Assembly: GCA_003833135.1 (NCBI GenBank)
Contig: QZLH01000093.1
Coordinates: forward strand, 165,184 to 178,664
Direction of reading: 5' to 3'
Length of the DNA stretch: 13,481 nucleotides
From: Oehlia diaphana
Taxonomy: Eukaryota; Glomeromycota; Glomeromycetes; Glomerales; Glomeraceae
Numbering within the stretch: the stretch's first letter is position 1; each line of letters opens with the position of its first letter. The translations under genes and the position numbers were made by a program. The notes under the pieces were generated by a model, which saw only the letters and a list, made by a program, of their open reading frames with translations, ran no database searches and was not told the origin of the DNA. Positions 1-8,428 of the stretch are shown piece by piece.

Positions 1-32
1 AAAAAATGTTCAAAAATGAATTGCTTATTAAA

Positions 33-104
33 TATACGGAATTTGTATACGGAATCTATAGAAACGTACATAAAATGTATACAAAACGTATCCTTTCCGT
101 ATAC
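33..104. repeat. Short direct and inverted TATACGGAAT repeats
   Basis: The ten-base word TATACGGAAT occurs at 33-42 and again at 46-55, and its near-complete inverse (TTCCGTATAC) lies at 95-104. Further GTATAC and ACGTA words fall between them. The cluster sits just left of the polymerase remnant, so it could be debris of the same mobile element, but no terminal repeat or target-site duplication can be shown in this window. It may also be chance in AT-rich DNA. Confidence 0.35.
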
Positions 105-148
105 ATATTTCTTATAGGGAACTTGCGTGACAAGAAAAGACACCAGAG

Positions 149-530
149 TATGGCGCAAAGCATACCTCAGCATTTACTCCCTTACTCACACAACAGAGTG
201 GGTACCCTTATGAATTGAACGATCCAGAGCGCTTCTCTAGGGCAAAGCTCCCATCAAGAAAAGAATTTAACACAGTGCTAGACTAAATTATTGCTACTAA
301 GGGTGTAAAAAGTGTAAACACGAAATAAAGAGTAAAAAGTGCAATGGAAAATGTAAAAAAGCGGATTTAAAAGAAATCGATGATTGTGAACACGAAAGAA
401 TTTACACCATCATTAGTCAAAAGCAATATGACCATGCGCAAAGAGTATGGGAGGAAGCAAAATGTGAAACATTCGGGGACTATCATGATTTATACCTAAG
501 AACCGATGTTTTAATATTAGCGGACTCAAT
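149..530 (+). pseudogene. Remnant of family B DNA polymerase (protein-primed type) from a mobile element
   Basis: Two reading frames together resemble the end of the exonuclease domain of viral/plasmid/Polinton-type family B polymerases. Frame 2 (149-286) contains GYPYELNDPERF and LPSRKEF, matching the usual 'VYPYEY.D..EKF...LPP.EAF' region, and ends at a TAA at 284-286. Frame 1 (301-546) has a Cys-rich insertion (CX2C at 304-315 and CX3C at 340-354), then [10 protein letters not shown] and [16 protein letters not shown]. The YLRTD tyrosine and aspartate fit the Exo III motif Y-x3-D. Similarity stops at about 525, and no palm-domain polymerase motif follows. A stop at 298-300 and the frame change show it is dead. 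It is probably from an integrated Polinton/Maverick-like or linear-plasmid element; which one cannot be told from this piece. Confidence 0.72.
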
Positions 531-1880
531 TCAACGACGAAATTAGAAATAGTTTTAATGAGGTCATTGAGATAGCGCAAGCAGCTGAATATAATGGATT
601 AATTTGTAACGCAATAATACAACGAGTTCATGCTGTAGACTCAGCCGTGTTTGATCTTAAAGTCCAAAGAAATAATCAAGAATTTTTTAATGGAATTAAT
701 TATCTACATTTGCAAGATTTAATTACTATTATAACAAATATTAAAAAAATTATGAAAAATATTCTCAAATGTTAACTGTTAAAATTAAAATATACACTAC
801 CAGAAAGTTTAGAGAAAACTCTTAAAGAATTATGCGGAGATTTTGACGTTTGTATAATCAATAGATGCATCGAATTAAGGATAAAATTTGTCCCGAAGAA
901 GAAGAACACTTAAAAGCCGATAAATAAAGTAAGCTTAGCATTATTTTTACATTATGAGTATAACTTATAATTAATTATCCCTGTAATTTTAGTGTTTGGA
1001 CAAATAACGAGAGTTGACGACAAAGACAAAGAAAAAAATGATTTTAAAAATCAATAAAATTAGTATAATGAAAAGTATGGAAAAATTTTTGGATAAGCAA
1101 ATGGGAATGAAAAATATCAATCGAAAATTGATTTTGATTACAAAAAAACTGACAAAAACCACGTAAGAATGGATTATGACTAAATGGGGTTAGTGTCAAA
1201 AATAAAGACAAATTAGCGTACAAAATCAAGTTATAATTCTTAGAAAACTTTACGATTGGCAGAATATAGGAACAATTTACGGTCTTACTAATTATGAGAA
1301 TAGATGGTAGAACATCAAATAATAATAATTCATTTGATCCTAAGCTAAAACTACGTATTTCTCTTGATATTGCTTTTGGGTTAAATTTTTTATAATTATA
1401 AAGTCTTTAAGTTTTTTTGATTGCTTTATTGCTTGATTTTTTTTTTGATTCTTTTATTTCTAGATTTTGCATCGTGATATCAGAGCTGAGAATGTATTAA
1501 TCACACTTGATAATACAGCAAAACTTACGAATTTTAAATTAAGTCGCTCATATAAGGCAGACACGATGAATCAAGGCCATAATTTAGAACAAATTCGTAA
1601 TTGGGCTCCTGAAATATTGGAGAGGACCTCAGGCTTCAAATACAATAATAAATGTGAAGTTTATAGCTTTGGAATTTTACTTTGGAAAATTTCAGAAGAA
1701 AAAACTCCATATGAAAATCTGGAGAGATAACTAGACTTGTGCTTGATAAACATCGAGAATCATTTTCTGAAAATAGTCAAATTTCTGGCGAATTCAAAAC
1801 CTAGCACTTGATGGTATGCGGAATAAAAAATTATATTTAAATTTCCGTAATATACATAAGATTAATTATTCTTTTTTACT
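527..1880 (+). pseudogene. Decayed copy of helical-domain/pseudokinase gene (copy A)
   Basis: This stretch is colinear with exons 1-3 of the gene at 8429-12406. Pseudo-exon 1 (527-928) carries AEYNGLICNAI, AVDSAVFDLKVQR and YLHLQDLITII. The splice sites survive: GTAAGC at 929, AG at 991-992, TAG at 1461-1463 before ILHRDIRAENVLIT, and GTATGC at 1814. Pseudo-exon 2 (993 to about 1395) has lost several internal blocks, including most of the nucleotide-binding lobe, and carries frameshifts and stops. Pseudo-exon 3 (1464-1813) keeps KLTNFKLSR and SFGILLWKISEEKTPYE, but a small deletion creates a TAA at 1727-1729. Homology continues into intron 3 and ends near 1876-1880, so exon 4 and the Sel1 tail are absent. 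Its left edge abuts the polymerase remnant with no spacer. Confidence 0.85.
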
Positions 1881-2511
1881 GTCCATTTTATATAAATAAA
1901 GAAATATATATGCGTAAACCCGATCTGGTGGAGCGATCGTATTAGACTTACATCCAACTTTAACCGCTTTTTATCCGATTATCCTTTAATCTTGATCAGG
2001 ATGAATTCATAGATTCCATAATAATATTACCACAAATGATGAATAATTAATATGAACCATCCAAATCTGAAGAATATCACTGATTACAAAAAATCACTGC
2101 TACTTTGTAAAAAACTTCACCTCTGATCGATCAGGCTTATTGACCATTATTTTACACAGTATTATAATATTTAAGCATTCAAATCTTTTTTTAGACTTAT
2201 TGGATATAAATTTTTATTTTATTTTCTTAAATACACAATAATAAATAAATACTATATCAAAAACCTTGTTACCTTGTTTACCAATAAATTATCGTAAAAA
2301 AAAAAGAAACTCTTTTTTTATACTCTTAAACGTACTATAATAACGATAATTCAATCCCTATAGCTAATTAACTTATTTTTAATTCTACACTTGTTAGAAC
2401 TTTCATAACATTCTAATTAATAATTTTATTTACAGAAAAAGCAACGTTACTAATCATAAAATATCCGACAATTTTTGGATCCCTTTACCATAAATCCCCC
2501 TTTCTTTTTTT
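1881..2511. other. AT-rich spacer without recognisable gene
   Basis: No open frame with recognisable protein similarity and no tRNA-like structure was seen on either strand. The stretch begins where similarity of pseudogene copy A to intron 3 of the intact copies is lost. It holds small palindromes such as TGATCGATCA near 2125 and long A/T runs. The part nearest 2511 should be the 3' untranslated region of the minus-strand MACPF gene. Confidence 0.6.
2425..2430 (-). terminator. Candidate poly(A) signal AATAAA for the MACPF gene
   Basis: The plus strand reads TTTATT here, giving AATAAA on the minus strand about 80 bases past the stop codon at 2512-2514. Position and sequence suit a polyadenylation signal, but such words are common in AT-rich DNA. 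Confidence 0.35.
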
Positions 2512-4509
2512 TTAAAATAAAAAAAAATTACTTATTATTAATATAATTATATAAAAAATGAAAAATAAAAAAAGATAATATAACAAATACCTGATAAACG
2601 GATCAAAGAATGCACACTTAACTGATAATTTCGTTTTATCAATACTGTTACCGATATTCTTAATTCTAATCTGTCCATTCCTTTGTTTTAAAAAAACACA
2701 ATTAGTTTGTTCTTTAGAGTATATGCTAACAAATTTTGGAGATTTAGTATTGAAATTATTATATTTGGTTTCTTCAAGAGGAATTGTATTACAAGCACTG
2801 TGAATATGATAATTTGTAATTTTAAGTGTATAAAATGTAAATTTAGGCAAATCTACAAGGCGATTATCTTCTAAGCAATAAGCGAACGTGCATGCTCTAA
2901 TTTTATTATACTCATTATTTTCTTCTTGAACATAATAATAATATCCAATAATAATAGATTCATTTGTAGGATATTCGCTTAACACGGGAATTCCCAAACA
3001 GATTGGAACTTTTGAGTCATATTCAATTAGATTACTTTTATCTGATGTGTTAAAATCATTTTCCAAAATATTTATTTGAGTATTAAAATTAAAATTGAAA
3101 TCTGTATAATATCCGATTATCATCCATCCGATTTCTAACTTATAACGCTTTTTGAACGTTTTTTGAGCACAATGGATTATAAGACTCGGTAGTCTTCCAT
3201 CTGATGGACAAAGAATTTGACAAGTAAAAAAGTCATTCTTTGATTTCGTTATATCCGTAACGGTTGCAAGAATTTTATAATCTATATCTTTGTTTTTAAT
3301 AATTTTTTTGACGTCAGGTGGTATATTCAATCTAAATTTTATTGGTTTTCTATATTCTTCTAAAATAAGATCACATTTTTCGATGGTTGAATGATGAATT
3401 GTTATTCCAACAGACTTAATGATTTGTTCACGTAATTTTTCAGACAAAAGCTGAAAAATACTTATTGGATTGCGAAATTCTATACAATCCCAATATTCAT
3501 AATTATCTAAAGAACTAACCCAATCCCCTCTATTTAGATTTTCAATATTCTCGGGTTGTTTCCCTCCAATTACTTTGGTATATTTGTAGCTACAACTGTT
3601 TGACTTTCCTTGTGAATTAGTAGAAGCTATTCCTATTTTTGCTTTCAGGTTTTGTATATTCATCTTCCCGGTAATTTTTTTAGAATTTCCTGCAGAGTAT
3701 TTAACCGACTCCGCAAAATCATCATAATGAACTCTTCCACCTAAAATAACTTCAGTTGGAATAAATTGACCGTAATCTTCAATAATTTGCTTAAATTCTT
3801 CAGGATCTTCAGATTTTATGGCATCTTTTACTACTTTAATAAATTCCGGAGTTGCTTCTAAATGCTCAAGTTTCAATGACGCTTTGCCATACTTCGTAAA
3901 ACGATAAGAGTAATTGGTTTCAACACAAGATTCTTTATTTTTTGATGCTCCCATTGACATTCCTATTCCCAACTTTACAAAATACTCCACATTAATATCC
4001 GCATTAAAAAATAAATTTTTATCCATCATCAAATCCTCACTTGACTGAGATTTAAATTTTCCCTCTTCGCATTTTCCATTACCAATTTCCAATTTACAAT
4101 TTTTCGCTACAAATGCTCTTTTACTAGCTTTCTTAATTCCGTTGGAAGTCATGGTACACCCATAATCTAATTTACGTAAATCGTTTATAAACTTCCAAAT
4201 TTTTGAACATGTCATATATAAAATATTAGCATCTTCACTTTTACGCACAATTTCATGTAAGAGAAAATTTTCTTCAAATTTAACAGGTATCTCGGAAAAT
4301 TCAATCTTACTATCATTATTTTCAGAATAATTCCTTACAAACGACAATGTATCGTCGATAATACCATGATTTTGGAGATATTGACGAACTTCTAACAGAT
4401 TATTATAAAGATTCAAAGGAACTTCGTATGCAGATTTTTGTGGGTTTATAATTTTTAATGTTATATTCTTATCATTATTAGAAAAAAAGCCTCCAAGGGT
4501 TATAGACAT
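2512..4509 (-). CDS. MACPF (perforin-like) domain protein with ubiquitin-like N-terminus
   Basis: Single exon, 665 residues. The start is the ATG at 4509; the frame is open to a TTG at 4518, but no ATG lies further upstream in it. Residues 1-60 look like a ubiquitin-like fold (ITLKII, then VPLNLYNNLLEVRQYLQ), as in many glomeromycete MACPF proteins. A MACPF core spans about 130-365: KYGKASL at 206-212, the signature YGQFIPTEVILGGRV at 246-260 (Tyr-Gly, then Gly-Gly), VIGGKQPENI at 313-322, W330, and RNPISIFQLL at 346-355. A beta-rich C-terminal region follows (370-635). MACPF proteins oligomerise on membranes and form pores; target and trigger here are unknown. There is no N-terminal signal peptide, so an intracellular or unconventional route is likely. 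The last 25 residues are almost all F, Y, L and I and may be a membrane tail or translated intron. Transcribed divergently from the kinase gene at 4843. Confidence 0.8.
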   Translation of the reverse strand: MSITLGGFFSNNDKNITLKIINPQKSAYEVPLNLYNNLLEVRQYLQNHGIIDDTLSFVRNYSENNDSKIEFSEIPVKFEENFLLHEIVRKSEDANILYMTCSKIWKFINDLRKLDYGCTMTSNGIKKASKRAFVAKNCKLEIGNGKCEEGKFKSQSSEDLMMDKNLFFNADINVEYFVKLGIGMSMGASKNKESCVETNYSYRFTKYGKASLKLEHLEATPEFIKVVKDAIKSEDPEEFKQIIEDYGQFIPTEVILGGRVHYDDFAESVKYSAGNSKKITGKMNIQNLKAKIGIASTNSQGKSNSCSYKYTKVIGGKQPENIENLNRGDWVSSLDNYEYWDCIEFRNPISIFQLLSEKLREQIIKSVGITIHHSTIEKCDLILEEYRKPIKFRLNIPPDVKKIIKNKDIDYKILATVTDITKSKNDFFTCQILCPSDGRLPSLIIHCAQKTFKKRYKLEIGWMIIGYYTDFNFNFNTQINILENDFNTSDKSNLIEYDSKVPICLGIPVLSEYPTNESIIIGYYYYVQEENNEYNKIRACTFAYCLEDNRLVDLPKFTFYTLKITNYHIHSACNTIPLEETKYNNFNTKSPKFVSIYSKEQTNCVFLKQRNGQIRIKNIGNSIDKTKLSVKCAFFDPFIRYLLYYLFLFFIFYIIILIISNFFLF

Positions 4510-4842
4510 GACTGACAAATATTTTTATAAAAAAAAAAAAATTTTGTCCGTTAACAACTTTTATGTATTACATGTATTACGTATTAAACGCGAGCACAAA
4601 GTAATGATCTTACCATAAATAAACTAGTTTTTTTTTTTTTTTTCTAAATTAAGAACTTCAGTAAATATGCCTTCCGGCCGACCAGAATTACGAACTGGCC
4701 CGAGTTTAGGAGGGTACACGTGATAGCGTTAACGTTAATTCCGGCCAGTTCGTACGTTATACTATACATTAAGGAACCCGTGATACAATAATTTTTAATG
4801 TTCTAAAAGAAAAAAAAAAATTTCCCCCATATTCTACTCAAT
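4510..4842. promoter_or_regulatory. Divergent intergenic region, probable shared promoter
   Basis: 333 bases separate the start codons of the minus-strand MACPF gene and the plus-strand kinase/MACPF-like gene. It contains a long T run (about 4627-4643), an A run (about 4809-4820) that could exclude nucleosomes, the E-box palindrome CACGTG at 4717-4722, and a comparatively GC-rich island at 4670-4760. A short C/T-rich leader precedes the ATG at 4843. Both genes must take their core promoters from here unless upstream exons were missed. Transcription start sites cannot be placed. Confidence 0.55.
4689..4754. repeat. Perfect 12-bp inverted repeat, 42-bp loop
   Basis: TACGAACTGGCC at 4689-4700 is the exact reverse complement of GGCCAGTTCGTA at 4743-4754. 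The arms are among the most GC-rich sequence in the window. The 42-base loop contains CACGTG (4717-4722) and the overlapping palindromes CGTTAACG (4727-4734) and TAACGTTA (4730-4737). It could be a binding site for a dimeric regulator, a cruciform or hairpin, or a short MITE-like relic; no flanking target duplication is evident. Confidence 0.75.
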
Positions 4843-7800
4843 ATGTCTACTTATACGCTAGAACAATATATTAAGAAACACGATTTAAAATATTATAAAT
4901 ATGATGAATTTAATAATATAGAGGAGATAGGCGGTGGATTAGTTGGTAAAGTGTATAAAGCAAATTGGAAACAAAATGGAAAATGTATAATATTAAAGTC
5001 ATTTAGTTTAAACTATGTTAAAGAAATTATCAACGAGGTACGTGTCTGAAGAGGTAGATGTGAATCAAAGTTTTCTGTACTAAGAAAATTGATCTATTTT
5101 TAAGATAAAATTATATGAAAAAGTTATCTTTGACGATATGATGATAAAATTTTATGGAATAACTAAAACCGATTTAGGTAAATATATATATATTTTTTTT
5201 CTTGAAATTACTACACTACACGATGATTATGTTTCATTATAATTATAATCAATAATACAATATGCCTGTTAATTTTATTATTATTATTATTATTTTCTGA
5301 TTATTGAAATTAATTTTTGAAATATTTAGATAAAGAATATTTTTTGGTAAAGGAATATGCAGACGGAGGTACACTTCGTAATTATTTGAAAGAGAATTTT
5401 AACTTGTTAGACTGGGGGAATAAATACGAATTAGCCCTTCAATTGTCAAATTCAGTAAAGTTGTTACATGAAAATGGTATAGTACATAAAGATTTGCATT
5501 CAAATAATATTCTTATTCATCAAAATTTAATTAAATTTGCGGATTTTGGATTAAGCAGACGTATTAAGGATGAGAGTCATATTCCATTAAATTCATCTGA
5601 AACAATCCCTTATATTAGTCCAGAAATATTTGGTATTACAGAAGAAAATTTTGAAGGCATAAATTCATCAGGAGAGGATAAGCTGTTAGAAAGGCTAAAG
5701 AGATGTGATATTTATAGTATTGGGGTGTTATTATGGGAATTGTCTAGCGGATCAAAACCTTTCGCCGATACAAAATATGATTCATTTTTGGCCGAGAAAA
5801 TTGCTCAAGGATTAAGAGAAGAAATAGTAGAGGGGACACCTAAAGCATATTCTGATCTTTATTCAAGTAAATAAAAATTTTATGAAGATGCATTACCTTA
5901 AATACTAACAAACGAACAAAAGATGTACCGACAAAATAATAATATATATATTTTTTAATTTATACAGGATGTTGGGATTATGATATAGACAAAAGGCCAA
6001 CCATTCAAGAGGTTGTTTTGACTTTAAAATCAATGATGTCACAACAAATAATTCAAAAATTTAAGTTGAATCATGGATTGTTCTTAAATGGGCATAAAAT
6101 AGAACCCAGTAAGCAAGCTGTACTTGCTGGAGATGGAGAATTGAATATAAGTTTATATAAAGGACAACCGTTAGTGTATAATTCTGTAAACGATAGCAAT
6201 TCTCGCGAAAATTTATTGAGGTTTAATTGCGAAGATAATGAAGTTGAACTCGACGAATCTCTACAACCATCTGATATATGTATTAATTTTCCTGTTGCCG
6301 AAATCACTTATATTGCCGATTTATTAGAATCTTTTTCAAACCTTAATGTTAATGATAATGTAGAAAAATCGTATGAAACATATGGACATCTATATGCACG
6401 TAAAGTTTTAGTTGGTGGAAAATTATTTATTGATGATTTTAACTCGGCCACTTCAGCGCAAATTGACATGTTTAAATCTCTCATAACTTGGGCGTATGAT
6501 TCATCTAAGTATGATAAAAAAATTCCGTTTGATAATATATCCTTCCCGGATTTTTTTCCAAATATAAGGACATCAGATAAAGAAAATTTAAATACTCTCG
6601 ACAAAATAACTAATTGGATGGATAACTTATATCAAAAGAATATGACTGTTATAATTTCTTATAATGATCTTATCCCTATTTCTGAATTAAGATCCAGTAC
6701 TACATCGCAATCATCAATAGACGAAAAACAACCCGAAATTGCTAATTTTAAAGGGAGATATAGTTTAAAAGAGTGGGTTCGTGATTCAATATACGTAAAT
6801 CTAACGAAATGGATCAAGGAATTTCGTCTGCTTCAAGGTTTAATGGTCAATAAATATTTTGAATTAGAAAGTAGCAATAAAATTGCAATTAATATCATCA
6901 ATATTCCTGATGTTCATTCAAATGATGAATCTTATTTGAAAATTATGAAGCCGGCAACAGATTTAGAAGAATTTTTAATAACTAATAATATGTACTCTCT
7001 TAGTAAACTTATTGAATCTGATGAATCTGATAGTAAAAGTTTTGAGGATATGATGATAAACCTGTCAAAGAAAATTTTAATACCTAGTAATATGTACTCT
7101 TTTACAATTAATAAAAGAGCTATTCGATTTAATGATTCGAATTACGGAGATAATACATATTTTATAATAAATTGTGAAAAATTTAAAATTTTATTGAATA
7201 AGGATAATATCAAACCTTCAGAAGAATTTAGACAAGCTATTGAAAATACACTCGAAGATATGAAACCACTTATACTTTTAAAAAATGTATTTGATGAGTA
7301 TGGGCATTTTGTTCCATTAAACATTGTCTTGGGGAAATCTCTTAAAAATATTTTACCGAGCTCCTCCTTATCTTTTACTTTCGAAAATATTGAAAAGGTT
7401 GATATAGGATCTCCACCATTCGAATCTTTAATATCGTGCTTGGAAACATTGAACATTTCGTATCTTTTACCAAAAAATGGGAATATTATTAAAATAAGTG
7501 ATTTAACTAGCTGGATACAAAACACAAATAATAATTTGGAAATTATTGAATTTGATAAGGTAATCCATTTGTATGAAATTCTTGAATCAGGACAACAGAG
7601 AAAAATAGATTATATTTTAAATACGCAGGATAATTTCAAAGTTATTATGACGGGATTAGTTGATTTAAAAGAGTTTGATATTGACGCTGAGAATGAAAAG
7701 AGAATAAATATAAACCCTACATTAGAAGATGAAAATTATGAAGTTTTTGGATCAATTGTTTCAAAAAAAAATCGTTCAAGGCTAGATGAGTTTTTTGTTA

Positions 7801-8354
7801 CATTTGAATCATACGACTTTAGTGGATTTTCTGCGATAATAAACAAATTACCGGAAACAAATGTTAATATAAAAGAGTGTTATATTTTATGGATTATTAT
7901 TGGAAAACCTTCAAATTTATCAGTATTTAGCCCAAAAAATCGAAATTGCCAGGTTGATTATTTTTCCATTACATTGCAACCTAATCAATTAGACAATCGC
8001 GTCGTAACTCCTTTCAAATTATCTCAAGGAAACACTATATTTATTAATTCAAATTCTACAAATTTTGAACCTAAAAATGGCATCAGATTAATAGATTGGT
8101 CTTATAATTCTATTAAAATTGAAATGATTAATCCAATTATTAACGTAAATGAATCGAAAAAAGTTAATTCGGTTTCAAGTGTAATTTCTGATAGTGATGA
8201 TTACAAAATAAATATTTTTAACGTGTCTTCAGACTACCGAAACTTAAAGGTTGATATTGAAGAAGAGATGGAATGTTCTTTTGATTCAATTGGATTCAAA
8301 TTAACTAAAAATAATTTTAAAAAAGGTATGATATATACATATATATTTCTTTAA
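4843..8354 (+). CDS. Protein kinase fused to MACPF-like region
   Basis: Exons 4843-5037, 5105-5177, 5330-5866 and 5968-8354 join in frame to 1063 residues. Splicing restores the kinase: exon 2 supplies IKFYGITKTDL, and the exon 3/4 junction supplies YSDLYSRCWDYDIDKRPT. Kinase residues 22-285 look catalytically complete: Gly-rich IGGGLVGKVY at 29-38, K52, alpha-C E65, HKDLHSNN with D144 and N149, DFG at 161-163, SPE, and DIYSIGVLLWEL. It is TKL/Tyr-kinase-like, as in the expanded glomeromycete kinases. Residues 300-1054 carry two MACPF-like YG motifs: YGHLYARKVLVGGKL (from 407) and YGHFVPLNIVLGK (from 713; the second glycine is lost), then a beta-rich tail like that of the neighbouring MACPF protein. 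MACPF assignment is moderate. The last ten codons before the TAA (GMIYTYIFL) look like intron; a GTATGA donor at 8326 may continue the gene into 8424 onward. Confidence 0.82.
5275..5295. repeat. (TTA)n microsatellite in intron 2 of the kinase gene
   Basis: About seven tandem TTA triplets lie inside the intron 5178-5329, which is the longest intron in the kinase part. It is a simple-sequence repeat with no visible function, and is likely to vary in length between isolates. Confidence 0.8.
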
Positions 8355-8423
8355 TATTTTTTTTTTTCCAACAATTTATTTTAAAAATCTAATCTTTTAT
8401 TACAACGTTATAAAATAATTAAG
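8326..8423 (+). other. Possible intron linking the kinase/MACPF-like gene to the pseudokinase gene
   Basis: The sequence starts with GTATGA after a phase-1 exon end at 8325 and ends with TTAAG at 8423. It has a CTAAT branch-site-like word near 8389 and is strongly AT-rich. The AAG acceptor resembles the one used at 5101-5104. Removal joins G8325 to AA8424 and gives Glu-Leu followed directly by the frame of the ATG at 8429, so the reading frame stays open. Whether it is really spliced cannot be decided here; the alternative is a stop at 8352-8354 and an independent gene starting at 8429. Confidence 0.45.
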
Positions 8424-8428
8424 AACTG

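Noticed and set aside
6..218. 70-codon plus-strand ORF beginning MFKNELL
   Set aside because: It overlaps repeats and the frame of the polymerase remnant, shows no family resemblance, and its end lies in a different frame from the YPYEL block.
1044..1229. 61-codon minus-strand ORF
   Set aside because: Antisense to pseudogene copy A exon 2; F- and H-rich translation without any motif.
4510..4518. Extended start of the MACPF gene at 4518
   Set aside because: The codon at 4518 is TTG, which nuclear fungal genes rarely use; the first ATG in frame is at 4509.
6071..7525. Minus-strand ORFs of 78, 98 and 127 codons
   Set aside because: They are antisense shadows of the long kinase/MACPF-like exon 4, whose frame shows clear motifs.
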